NCBI GenBank assembly: GCA_038244055.1
Contig: JBBRTW010000001.1
Location: 6,070 to 70,069 of the forward strand
Source of the DNA: DASPKW01 sp038244055
Lineage (GTDB): Bacteria; Planctomycetota; Phycisphaerae; Tepidisphaerales; Tepidisphaeraceae
Reading direction: 5' to 3'
DNA length: 64,000 bases
The position numbers and the translations under genes were made by a program. This document shows positions 18,484 to 26,177 of the stretch, in pieces; within the stretch, counting starts at the first letter, position 1, and each line of letters begins with the position of its first letter. The notes under the pieces are model-generated. The model ran no database searches. It had not been told where the DNA came from and saw only the letters and a program-made list of their open reading frames with translations.

Positions 18484-19422
18484 TCAGAACTCCCACCCGA
18501 TGTTGATGTAAACGCGGGCCGTGGCGGAATCGGGGGTAATGCCGAAAAGAGGGGCGACATTGATGCTGAGCTGGGGAACCGGCCGCCACTGGACACTGGG
18601 GCCGATGAGAATGGACGTTTCGTAGTTGGCGCGGTTGCCGTGCGTGGAGATGAACTCGACCTTGGTTTCCGCTCCAAAAGAGAGTTTTTCGTCGATGAGG
18701 GTATAGGAAATGCCGCCATCGATTTCGTAGGTGTATTCGCGGCCGCCGCCGGTTTCGAATTCGCCGACGAAATTCACGCCCCAGTGCCAGCGCGGGGCCA
18801 GCTCATCACCGAGCAGCAGCTTGAATTCCACGCCATCCGCATCGTACTCATGGTAGATATATTCGGCATAGAACGTAGGGTTGCCCCAGATCTTGCCCCA
18901 GTCCGCCAGAGCCCAGCGGCCCTCCAGTTGAGCGCCGTTCTGCCCCTTGCCGGATTCGTCGATATCGAGGCGGTAATAGACATCGACCTGGAAGTGGTAG
19001 GGCAGCCCATAGGAGATTTCGGCCAGATACCGGCCGTTGGTTTCCCCGGATTTAAGAAAGCGCGGGATGAACCAGAGCTCGGCCTCGACCTTGCCCTCGG
19101 GGATGACGTAAACGCGCGTGTTGGGGAATCGGCGCGTGGCGGTCCAGCGCGGCTGGCCGTAGGAGCCGACCCGGTCTTCCTCGCGAAGCTCGGATTTGTT
19201 GGCGGTGACATTGACGGGGGGAAGCTCATAGGAGCGGAGGTGGGCTGGCGCGGGGGCGGGAGCGGCGGATTGGTCGAGCGTGAGTGGATTGGTGAGGTCG
19301 AGTTTGTCGTCGGTAGGAGCGAAGTTGGCGGGCGGTGCGCCTGCGCCGGGATTTTCAGCCAGGGCAGGCAAGACGAGAGCGAGTAGGGCGGCCGCAATGG
19401 CCAATCGAAGGGCGCGAAGCAT
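18484..19422 (-). CDS. Outer-membrane beta-barrel protein of unknown role
   Basis: A 312-residue protein with a signal peptide (residues 1-22, ...LALVLPALAE). After a Pro/Ala-rich stretch, it shows alternating aromatic amphipathic strands (VYVIPEGKVEAELWF, FQVDVYYRLDID, PTFYAEYIYHEY, REYTYEIDGGISY) and ends in WEF, the terminal Phe expected for BAM-inserted barrels. Family not recognised. The TonB-like gene lies downstream on the same strand. Confidence 0.7.
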   Translation of the reverse strand: MLRALRLAIAAALLALVLPALAENPGAGAPPANFAPTDDKLDLTNPLTLDQSAAPAPAPAHLRSYELPPVNVTANKSELREEDRVGSYGQPRWTATRRFPNTRVYVIPEGKVEAELWFIPRFLKSGETNGRYLAEISYGLPYHFQVDVYYRLDIDESGKGQNGAQLEGRWALADWGKIWGNPTFYAEYIYHEYDADGVEFKLLLGDELAPRWHWGVNFVGEFETGGGREYTYEIDGGISYTLIDEKLSFGAETKVEFISTHGNRANYETSILIGPSVQWRPVPQLSINVAPLFGITPDSATARVYINIGWEF

Positions 19423-19505
19423 GGAGTTCCTCCCAGAACTGTGAAAGTAGTAAATACGACTATATCATGCCGAGAATAATCGCGGAAAACGAGTGTTTTG
19501 TGTAG

Positions 19506-19613
19506 CACGGGCATCCTGCCCGTGTTGAGAATTAAGAATTTGGCGAGTTTCTAAAGTCCGAATCTCGCAGACATGGGCAGAGCCTGTCTTGAGCTTGCGA
19601 AAGAATGCCCATG
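19506..19613. repeat. Two CACGGGCA/TGCCCGTG-type palindromic repeats, the second interrupted
   Basis: The first, 19506-19524, is CACGGGCA-TCC-TGCCCGTG preceded by GTAG. The second has arms CATGGGCA (19572-19579) and TGCCCATG (19606-19613) followed by CTACGGG, but 26 bases lie between them, including CTTGAGCTTGCGAA. That insert resembles the core of the hairpin at 44363. The elements lie between the barrel gene and the prenyltransferase-like gene. Confidence 0.8.
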
Positions 19614-19633
19614 CTACGGGCCGCTCATCTGAT

Positions 19634-19659
19634 CCCCTCTCCCGAGTACAGGAGAGGGG
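19634..19659. repeat. CCCCTCTCC inverted repeat
   Basis: CCCCTCTCC (19634-19642) pairs with GGAGAGGGG (19651-19659) over an 8-nt loop. It lies just past the stop of the prenyltransferase-like gene and could terminate it, but there is no T-run on the minus strand. Confidence 0.5.
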
Positions 19660-19668
19660 GTAAATCTC

Positions 19669-19696
19669 GCAACCAGCAACTAGCAACTCGCAACTA
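19669..19696. repeat. Heptamer array GCAACTA (x4) containing a stop codon
   Basis: GCAACCA, GCAACTA, GCAACTC and GCAACTA run from 19669 to 19696. The last CTA (19694-19696) is the TAG stop of the minus-strand gene that ends here, so the array begins inside the stop codon. Confidence 0.85.
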
Positions 19697-20917
19697 TTTC
19701 TCGGGATGTTCTTTAAGATCCTTCTGGATTTCCTGAAGCGCCAGCGTGGCGTACGAGGTGACCAGGATATTGCTGTCTTCGAACCATTTCTTGTCGCCCT
19801 GCCACGAGCCATCTTCTTTCTGGAGGGCGGCGATCTTATTGGTCAGGTCCAGACGCCAGTCGTGCTTGTTGCCTTTGGCATCGACGATGATCGGCTCGCC
19901 GTAGACGTGCAGGGCGCGGGCCATCGTGTGATAGTAGTAGTAAAGACCATAGCGGGTCATATCGCCGAGCTTGGGGTCATTGACCTGCATGCCGGGGTTG
20001 GCATCGACCGTGTAGTTCTCGCTGATCCATTGCCAGGCCGCCTTCACCTTGGGATCGTTCCTGGAAAGCCCCGCATAGATCATGGATTTGAGGCCCGCAT
20101 AGGTCATCGACCCGTAAGAGCGAATGACGCGCTTGCCATCGGGGCCGAGGATAATCCCGGCCGGCGATTCGCCTTCATTGGCGGGCGAGTAGAAGAATCC
20201 GCCTTTCTGGGCTGGATCATCGCTGGCGAACTTCTGCTCGTTCGTTTCGGTATTGTTCTGGGTGCGGGTCAGGAACTTGAGCGCGGCCTGAAACGCGGGA
20301 TCATCCTTGGACAGACCGGCGTTCTGCAGCGCTTCCATGGACATCTGCGCGTTGGAAAGATCAGGCCGGCCGGCGCGGGAATAACCCCACCCGCCCCACC
20401 AGACATTCTTATCATCGGCGATCTTTTCACCCTTGGGTCCGGGCGGTGTCTTGTCGGTCCACTGGATGCCCTTGATGTAGGCGACGGCGCGGTCGATCTT
20501 TTCCTTGTAGGCCGGGTTGTTGGCGGCCGCCAGTGAGGAGATGGCGATGGAGGTGTTGTAGTTGGCCAGCAGGTCCTGGTAGATCCCGCCGTTATCGAGT
20601 TGGTAAGTCAGGAGCTTGTCGTAGCCTTTTTTGACGAAATCCGCATTCGGGCCGGTCTTGGGGTCTTGCGCGAAGACCTTAAGTGGCAGGGCCGTCAGAG
20701 CAGGGGGGTCCTTCTCGCCCTGCCACCCGCCATCGGGCTTTTGCTGGGCTTTGAGGTAGGAAAGCGCTTTATCGATGGAGGCCTGAACGCGAGCGTCCAG
20801 CGCCGGGGCGTCGGCCGCGATGGCCGTGCGCGGGTAGGGCAGGGGGTTGAAACTGAACGGGGCGATGATCGAAGCGGAAATCGCGAGAGACAGAAACAAT
20901 CGGAGCTTGCGGGTCAT
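19694..20917 (-). CDS. Secreted prenyltransferase/squalene-oxidase-repeat protein
   Basis: A 407-residue protein with a signal peptide (residues 1-36, cleavage near AIAADA). The rest is alpha/alpha-toroid repeats with QQKPDGGWQGEKDPP (about 56-70), VWWGGWGYSRAGRPD, GSMTYAGLKSMIYAGL and KEDGSWQGDKKW, each carrying the DGGW/DGSW signature. Enzymatic residues of true cyclases (DxDD) are not seen, so it is probably a structural or binding relative. The stop codon is embedded in a heptamer repeat. Confidence 0.82.
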   Translation of the reverse strand: MTRKLRLFLSLAISASIIAPFSFNPLPYPRTAIAADAPALDARVQASIDKALSYLKAQQKPDGGWQGEKDPPALTALPLKVFAQDPKTGPNADFVKKGYDKLLTYQLDNGGIYQDLLANYNTSIAISSLAAANNPAYKEKIDRAVAYIKGIQWTDKTPPGPKGEKIADDKNVWWGGWGYSRAGRPDLSNAQMSMEALQNAGLSKDDPAFQAALKFLTRTQNNTETNEQKFASDDPAQKGGFFYSPANEGESPAGIILGPDGKRVIRSYGSMTYAGLKSMIYAGLSRNDPKVKAAWQWISENYTVDANPGMQVNDPKLGDMTRYGLYYYYHTMARALHVYGEPIIVDAKGNKHDWRLDLTNKIAALQKEDGSWQGDKKWFEDSNILVTSYATLALQEIQKDLKEHPEK

Positions 20918-21389
20918 GGATTCCTCATGTTGGGGTCGAGGTATGAAAAAGTTCCCGGAATCTTACTAACGGGTGCCGACAGGATGATACGACAAAAGCA
21001 TTCTGGCGAGCGATTGGCCAGGCGCTGGCGGAATTTTGACCAGTTATCCGGGCGCCGGTGCCAAGGGCGGTTGGATCAGAGGTCAAAATTAACGGTGAGG
21101 CAGTCCGACAGCGGGTTTCGGGAAATGGTTGAGCAAGGGCCGTGCCTACGCGCGGACTATGCGACACTCAAATTTTGGATTGATGACCTTCGCTCCGATA
21201 CGCTGCCCGAACCTGCGTGGTAATCAAATTGAGGAGGATGACACGACAACAAATCATCGCGCGCGATTTCGCGCATGTGGTGCGGCCCCGTCTCGGCTGC
21301 CAAAGCAGGCGGAGGTGCCCGCACCACAAGCGCACGATCGCGCGCACTCATTCAGAATGCCGACGGGCATCGAGGAGCGTTGAGACGCG
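20918..21389. other. Intergenic region without a recognisable gene
   Basis: About 470 bp upstream of the prenyltransferase-like gene. Only a 12-bp palindrome ATCGCGCGCGAT (near 21255-21266) stands out. Open frames here lack family signatures and ribosome-binding sites. Confidence 0.4.
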
Positions 21390-21824
21390 TCATGCCGATG
21401 GCGAGTTGGGCCGGTTATTGCCCGGGCGGATGTCGTATTTACCCTCGAGGATCGCGCCCGACCCAACCGCCAGCGCCGGCGCGGTGACATCGCCGTGAAT
21501 CTCGGCCTCGGGGCTCACCAGCACCGGGCCATGCGAGATGACATTCCCCTTGAGCTTCCCGCGGACGATCAGCCCGCCGCAGGTGATGCGATCGGTGACG
21601 ACGACGTTCCCCTTCTTCTCAACCGTGACCATGCCGACCGTTTCGATGCTGCGGCGAGCCCGGTACTCCTTGATGCGAATGTCTTCGATCGTGAGTGATT
21701 TGTTGCAATACTTGCAGGTGACCGTGAGGGCCTTCTTGCCGATCTCCTGGGGCTTGGCGCAGTAAATGCAGAAGATGATCTGGCGATCATCGGAGGAAGG
21801 GATGGGAAGATCGCCTCCGGCCAT
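21390..21824 (-). CDS. Bactofilin-like polymer-forming protein with N-terminal zinc ribbon
   Basis: A 144-residue protein. An N-terminal zinc ribbon (FCIYCAKPQE...VTCKYCNKSL, two C-x2-C knuckles at about residues 19-22 and 37-40) is followed by a beta-helical bactofilin domain (VVVTDRITCGGLIVRGKLKGNVISHGPVLVSPEAEIHGDV). Bactofilins polymerise as cytoplasmic scaffolds for envelope morphogenesis. It lies next to a second bactofilin gene on the same strand, separated by heptamer repeats. Fusion to a zinc ribbon is the unusual part. Confidence 0.82.
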   Translation of the reverse strand: MAGGDLPIPSSDDRQIIFCIYCAKPQEIGKKALTVTCKYCNKSLTIEDIRIKEYRARRSIETVGMVTVEKKGNVVVTDRITCGGLIVRGKLKGNVISHGPVLVSPEAEIHGDVTAPALAVGSGAILEGKYDIRPGNNRPNSPSA

Positions 21825-21860
21825 GGGAGCATTCTAGCGGGGGAATCAGCTTAGAGACAA

Positions 21861-21997
21861 TTCGAGTTTCGAGTGAGATGCGAGTGAGTTGCGAGATTCG
21901 AGTTATGAGTTGCGAGTCGAGAAACCGAAATCCTCCACAACTCGCAACCCGCAACTCGCAACTATTTCCGCAACTCCCAACTCGCAACCCGCAACTA
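21861..21997. repeat. Gapped inverted pair of heptamer arrays (CGAGTTG / CAACTCG)
   Basis: The left arm (about 21861-21921) consists of TTCGAGT, CGAGTGA, GTTGCGA, GATTCGA and similar units with one 6-mer slip. The right arm (about 21937-21997) is ACAACTC, GCAACCC, GCAACTC, GCAACTA, TTTCC, then GCAACTC, CCAACTC, GCAACCC, GCAACTA. The last CTA (21995-21997) is the stop codon of the downstream minus-strand bactofilin gene. Confidence 0.88.
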
Positions 21998-22405
21998 TTT
22001 CGGCCCCTGTGGCTGACCCGCGGGCAGGGCCGGCTTATTCTGCCCCTGTGGCGGGCGATTCTTGACCGCTTCGGGACCGACCGTGACATGACCGACGAGA
22101 ATCGCGCCTTCATCGACGACGAGCCGGCTCGTGCGCAAATCCCCTTCGTAGCGGGCCGATTGTTTCAATTCGATTTTGTCGCTGGCCGTGAGGTTGCCCG
22201 TGACTTCGCCTTCAACGGTGATCCCGCCCGAATCGACATCGGCCGACATCTTGGCTTCCTTGGCGATGTGCAGTTTGCCGGGGGTAATGATCTTCCCCTC
22301 GAACTTCCCATGGAGGCGCATGCCCTTCTCGAACGAAAGTTCGCCCTTAAAGCTGGCATCTGGGCCTAAAATGGTCGGAAAATCCTGATTGACGGGGTCA
22401 GCCAT
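21995..22405 (-). CDS. Bactofilin (polymer-forming cytoskeletal protein)
   Basis: A 136-residue protein starting at ATG 22405, which has AGGAGG upstream on the minus strand; an in-frame start at 22501 would add a non-conserved leader. The beta-helix repeats ASFKGELSFEKGMRLHGK, GKLHIAKEAKMSADV and GGITVEGEVTGNL are the bactofilin signature. The C-terminus is a Pro/Gln-rich tail. With the zinc-ribbon bactofilin downstream it probably forms a co-expressed scaffold pair. Confidence 0.88.
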   Translation of the reverse strand: MADPVNQDFPTILGPDASFKGELSFEKGMRLHGKFEGKIITPGKLHIAKEAKMSADVDSGGITVEGEVTGNLTASDKIELKQSARYEGDLRTSRLVVDEGAILVGHVTVGPEAVKNRPPQGQNKPALPAGQPQGPK

Positions 22406-22610
22406 GGTGTGCCTCCTGCGGAGTACGGGGATTTGAGCAAACCCGGCACTCCATACCGGGCGAGAAGTTGGGCGGATTATATCGATCGAAGGCAGGGCCA
22501 CAATCGATTGGAACTCAATGTGTCAGAAATCAGTAGCCAGGGGCGTTGATGCTCACAGAGACCCCAACAGACTCGCCGGGCAATCGCATGTGGCATGAAA
22601 AGGGCAACTA

Positions 22611-22694
22611 TTGCGAATTTCGGATTGTGGATTGCGGATTGAAAGGCGGTTTTCAATCCGCAATCCGCAATCCACAATCCGAAATCCGAAATCG
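22611..22694. repeat. Gapped inverted pair of heptamer arrays (TTGCGGA / GCAATCC)
   Basis: TTGCGAA, TTTCGGA, TTGTGGA, TTGCGGA and TTGAAAG (22611-22645) face TCAATCC, GCAATCC x2, ACAATCC, GAAATCC and GAAATCG (22653-22694) over a gap of only 7 nt. It would fold into a long near-perfect hairpin between the bactofilin promoter region and tRNA-Lys. Confidence 0.92.
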
Positions 22695-22753
22695 GTGCGA
22701 TAGGTGTTACATGCGATGGCCCTAAACAGACTCTGGCGCGAGCGGACCGACCC

Positions 22754-22781
22754 TTGACAACCCCCCCCCGCCCGATAGAGT
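22754..22781 (+). promoter_or_regulatory. Promoter of tRNA-Lys
   Basis: TTGACA (22754-22759) and TAGAGT (22776-22781) with a 16-bp spacer, about 32 bp before the tRNA. The perfect -35 supports a strong constitutive promoter. Confidence 0.7.
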
Positions 22782-22812
22782 ATCCGCCCCAAGGCGAGAG
22801 GCCTTTTTCGTA

Positions 22813-22885
<73 letters not shown>

Positions 22886-22920
22886 TTTTAAGTAATTGCA
22901 AGCACTTATGGCAATCCGCC

Positions 22921-22945
22921 GGCACCCGGTTTTGGGTGCCTTTTT
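22921..22945 (+). terminator. Terminator of tRNA-Lys
   Basis: GGCACCC-GGTTTT-GGGTGCC followed by TTTTT: a 7-bp GC-rich stem and T-tract, 36 bp after the tRNA. Confidence 0.9.
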
Positions 22946-23022
22946 CATGCCGGTTTCCGATGCGTATCGGATCAAGAACAAAATCGCCCTGATAATGTCC
23001 GCCCTGGCGACGCCCCGCATTC

Positions 23023-23113
23023 AAAACATAAAACATAAAACATAAAGACATAATCATCCTCGAGCCCCATCCGCCCCCCTTGCCTCCTTTTGTTTTATGT
23101 CTTTATGTTTTTC
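23023..23113. repeat. Gapped inverted heptamer arrays (AAAACAT / ATGTTTT)
   Basis: AAAACAT x3 plus AAAGACAT (23023-23051) face TTTTATG, TCTTTATG and TTTTTC (about 23088-23113). It is an A/T-rich member of the class in otherwise GC-rich sequence, between tRNA-Lys and the GH5 gene. The rest of the spacer to 23243 shows nothing else. Confidence 0.85.
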
Positions 23114-23243
23114 CCGCCTTCGCCATGAGGAGGATTGTGCAGGCGGCGGGATTCGCATGCGCTGACTCGGGTATTGGTGAGCATTGCGTCTGGGGGAGAA
23201 GGATCGGCGGTATCATCGGGCGCTCCTAAGTGAAGGACATTTC

Positions 23244-24845
23244 ATGATGAAGATCCGATGTCTGGTGGCGCTGGTGTTGTGGATGCTCGTGGGTGTGCGA
23301 GGTGGGGAGGATCGCTCGAATGGGGTTTATGCTGAGGAGAAGGAAGGGCTCAAGCCGGGGACCGAGGTCTTTCGGGGGGATTTTGATTCGGCCGATGGGC
23401 TGAAGGGCTGGCAGATCACCGGGCCGGGGACCGTCACCCTGATCGCGCGCGAGGGGGGGATGGCGGCGCAGGTGGATGCGCCCAAGATGCCCGGGCAGAA
23501 GATGCGCATCAAGCTGCCCGTGGAGCGCATCGCCGGGCTGCGCCTGGCGATCTCGGCCTTGATCAAGTCGGAGGATGTGAAGACGCCGGAGAAGAGTTTT
23601 CAGGGAATCAAGCTGATGCTCTACACGACCGGCCCGGCCGGGCCGCAGTGGCAGCATCCCTCCAAACTCTGGGGCACGTTCGATTTTAAGCCGGTGGCGT
23701 TTCTCGCCAGTGTGCCCAAAGATGCCACCGAGGCCTGGCTGGACCTGGGCGTGGAGGCCACCACCGGCCGGGCGGTGTTCGATCAGATCAAAGTGATGGT
23801 GCAGGCTGTCCCGCGCACCCGCCCCGCCGTTCGGCCTGCCCTTAGCGCGGTCAATTCCAATCGATGCACCGAGATTTCCCGCCTGCGCGGGGTCATGTAC
23901 GGCCCGGCCGGGAAGGCCGAGGATATTGAAACCCTCGCGAAGTGGAATGTGAACTTGATCCGCTGGCAATTGCACTGGGTGCCGGGTGGCAAGCACGATG
24001 CCTGGCGCGATGGGCTGGAGGCGTATGATAAATGGATCGACCACACCCTCGATCAAATGGATACCCTGCTGCCCCTGTGCGAGAAGCATGGGATCAAGGT
24101 TTTAATCGACCTGCACACACCCCCCGGCGGCGGGATCAACATCGGTGCCTGGGCACTCTTCGAAGAGAAGAAGTACCAGGATCATTTCATCAAAGTCTGG
24201 GATCGCATCTCCGCCCGCTACAAGGGGAACAAGACCATCTGGGGCTACGACCTGGCCAACGAGCCGATCGAAGGTTTGACCGCGCCGGGCCTGCTGGGCT
24301 GGCGCGAACTGGCGCTGGCCGTCTCGGAGCGGATTCGCAAGGTCGACGCCGACCATGCGATCATCGTCGAGCCCGGCCCCGGCGGTGACTGGGAAAACCT
24401 CCCCTTCTTCCCACCTCTGCCGGTGAAAGGCATTGTCTACAGCCCCCACATGTACAAGCCCGGCCAGTTCACCCACCAGGGGGTCTTCGGCAAATCCGCC
24501 CCGATCGCGTACCCCGGCGAAATCGCCGGCAAACAATGGGACAAGGCCGCGATGCGCCAGGCCCTCTCGGAGATTCGCGACTACCAGCTCGACTACGATG
24601 TGCCCATCTACATCGGCGAGTTCAGCGCCATCCGCTGGGCGCCGGGTGAATCCGCCCGCGATTACCTGGCCGACTGCATCAGCTTGTTCGAAGAGTTCGG
24701 CTGGGACTGGTCCTACCACGCCTTTCGCGAGTGGAGCGGGTGGAGCGTGGAGTATGGGTCGGATCCGAAAGACACCAAGCCGAGTGAGACGCAGACTTCG
24801 CGGGAGATTCTGCTCAGGGGGTGGTTTGGGAAGAACGGGAGATAA
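23244..24845 (+). CDS. Secreted GH5-type glycoside hydrolase
   Basis: A 533-residue protein. ATG 23244 follows GAAGGA and opens a signal peptide (MMKIRCLVALVLWMLVGV). Residues about 35-200 look like a beta-sandwich carbohydrate-binding region (FRGDFDSADGLKGWQI). The catalytic domain has VNLIRWQLHW, DLHTPPGG, the acid/base E340 in LANEP and the nucleophile E459 in YIGEFSA, the clan GH-A pattern of GH5. Endo-beta-glucanase or mannanase activity cannot be separated by eye. The gene is monocistronic, with a heptamer array starting at its stop codon. Confidence 0.88.
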   Translation: MMKIRCLVALVLWMLVGVRGGEDRSNGVYAEEKEGLKPGTEVFRGDFDSADGLKGWQITGPGTVTLIAREGGMAAQVDAPKMPGQKMRIKLPVERIAGLRLAISALIKSEDVKTPEKSFQGIKLMLYTTGPAGPQWQHPSKLWGTFDFKPVAFLASVPKDATEAWLDLGVEATTGRAVFDQIKVMVQAVPRTRPAVRPALSAVNSNRCTEISRLRGVMYGPAGKAEDIETLAKWNVNLIRWQLHWVPGGKHDAWRDGLEAYDKWIDHTLDQMDTLLPLCEKHGIKVLIDLHTPPGGGINIGAWALFEEKKYQDHFIKVWDRISARYKGNKTIWGYDLANEPIEGLTAPGLLGWRELALAVSERIRKVDADHAIIVEPGPGGDWENLPFFPPLPVKGIVYSPHMYKPGQFTHQGVFGKSAPIAYPGEIAGKQWDKAAMRQALSEIRDYQLDYDVPIYIGEFSAIRWAPGESARDYLADCISLFEEFGWDWSYHAFREWSGWSVEYGSDPKDTKPSETQTSREILLRGWFGKNGR

Positions 24846-24865
24846 TGTCAAATGTCAAAAGGCAA
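24845..24865. repeat. Heptamer repeat ATGTCAA (x3)
   Basis: ATGTCAA, ATGTCAA and AAGGCAA begin on the last base of the GH5 TAA stop. No inverted partner is seen before the DUF6807 gene; the rest of the spacer to 25008 is featureless. Confidence 0.7.
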
Positions 24866-25008
24866 AACAGGCAGACTCTTCAACAAGGCGGCGGAATGGT
24901 GAGAAGACATCCCGCGCGGGAGGGGGCGGGGCGTGGCCGGCCGGCGGAGATTGGGCAGGTCGGCATCGAGAGGGATGAGGTATTGGAGCTCGAGCTTGGT
25001 GAGCCCAT

Positions 25009-25977
25009 TCACTTCCCCGACGTCCACGCCTTGTACCGTTCATCCAATTTCGCGGCCGCGGCATTGCCGGTGTGGAAGAGGGCGCGGTATTTGAAGGTGA
25101 CGGGCTTTCCCGGTTCGATCTTGAAGTCGCCCGCGCCTTTGGGCTGGTTCTTGTCGAAATCGTGGAGGCCGAAGGGATTGGGGGCGTGCAGGCCATACTC
25201 GCGCGTGTGCCACATGGTCGGGTGGCGGGGGTTTTCGGGATGATCGAAGATCGCCACACCGTAGGGCTTGCCGCCGATCTGTCCGGATTCATCGCACCAG
25301 TCGGCCGGCTTGCCCCAGATTTCCTTCTCACCGGTCTTGCCGGCCGAGTTGGTCAGCGCGCCCTTGCGGGCCTTGTCTCCTTTTTCACTGTTGCCGATCT
25401 CGGAATGGAGACGGACGGCGCAGAGGCCGGCCTCCTTGGTGTCGCCGAGCGTGACCGCTTCATTTCCCGCCGGGACCAAAGTCACTGTCACATCGATCCC
25501 GCGCGTGCCATCTTCCAAAGCGAAGAAGCGCAGCGTGCGCGTCTCTTTCAGCAGGGTGGGATCGGTCTCGGTCTTGCCGCTCCATTCGAGCTGCTCGACG
25601 AGCGTGTCGCCTTCGACTTTGTCGAACTTGATGTGTTTCTGAATCCCGGATTTGCCGGCCAGATGGGACCAGTGATCCACGCCATTGACATCGCCTTGGG
25701 AAATCCAGAAAGAGCGGTGATGCGGATGCTCCTTGGGGTTGGTGATGGTCTGATCGCTGGTGATGCACTGCCCATCGGCCGCGTTCACCGGATACGCGAA
25801 GGGGCGATGGAAATTCTTGTCATCGCCGGGGAGGAAGTGGTAATCGGTGAAAAGTTTGCCGTCGATTTCGACCTTGATCGAAGTCGGCTGTTGCGTCAGT
25901 TTCACTTCAGCGCGGGCCGGCGCGGACAGCATCAAAGCTCCGATGACGATTGCGGCGGTAAACAGGCGGTGGGTCAT
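25009..25977 (-). CDS. PmoA/DUF6807-family secreted protein
   Basis: A 322-residue protein with a signal peptide (residues 1-23, ...LMLSAPARAEV). The motif TNPKEHPHHRSFWISQGDVNGVDHW, containing the HPHHRS core, is diagnostic of the PmoA/DUF6807 family that is frequent in Planctomycetes. HTREYGLHAPNPFG near the C-terminus is also conserved. Biochemical function is not established; these genes often accompany sugar-isomerase and oxidoreductase genes. Confidence 0.85.
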   Translation of the reverse strand: MTHRLFTAAIVIGALMLSAPARAEVKLTQQPTSIKVEIDGKLFTDYHFLPGDDKNFHRPFAYPVNAADGQCITSDQTITNPKEHPHHRSFWISQGDVNGVDHWSHLAGKSGIQKHIKFDKVEGDTLVEQLEWSGKTETDPTLLKETRTLRFFALEDGTRGIDVTVTLVPAGNEAVTLGDTKEAGLCAVRLHSEIGNSEKGDKARKGALTNSAGKTGEKEIWGKPADWCDESGQIGGKPYGVAIFDHPENPRHPTMWHTREYGLHAPNPFGLHDFDKNQPKGAGDFKIEPGKPVTFKYRALFHTGNAAAAKLDERYKAWTSGK

Positions 25978-25994
25978 GGGGTTCCTTATAGCGG

Positions 25995-26168
25995 AAAAAC
26001 TAAAAACCTAAACCGTAGCATGGGCATCCTGCCCATGTGGAGTGCGCGGAGCATAAAAATGCAGAGCCCAAAACACCAACGCCGCTCCCACGGGCAAGAT
26101 GCCCCGTGTTACTTACACGGGCAAGATGCCCGTGCTACTGTGTTACTCACACGGGCAAGATGCCCGTG
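25995..26168. repeat. Short heptamer run and four CACGGGCA-type palindromes
   Basis: AAAAACT, AAAAACC and TAAACCG (25995-26015) lead into CATGGGCA-TCC-TGCCCATG (26019-26037). Three more palindromes follow: 26089-26108 (one arm with an extra C), 26116-26134 and 26150-26168 (CACGGGCA-AGA-TGCCCGTG). All fill the spacer between two minus-strand genes. Their translation in any frame gives the spurious peptides TGKMPVL and HGQDAR. Confidence 0.88.
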
Positions 26169-26177
26169 CTACGAAAA

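Noticed and set aside
21255..21266. ATCGCGCGCGAT palindrome as an operator
   Set aside because: Low-complexity CG run in a GC-rich spacer with no promoter next to it.
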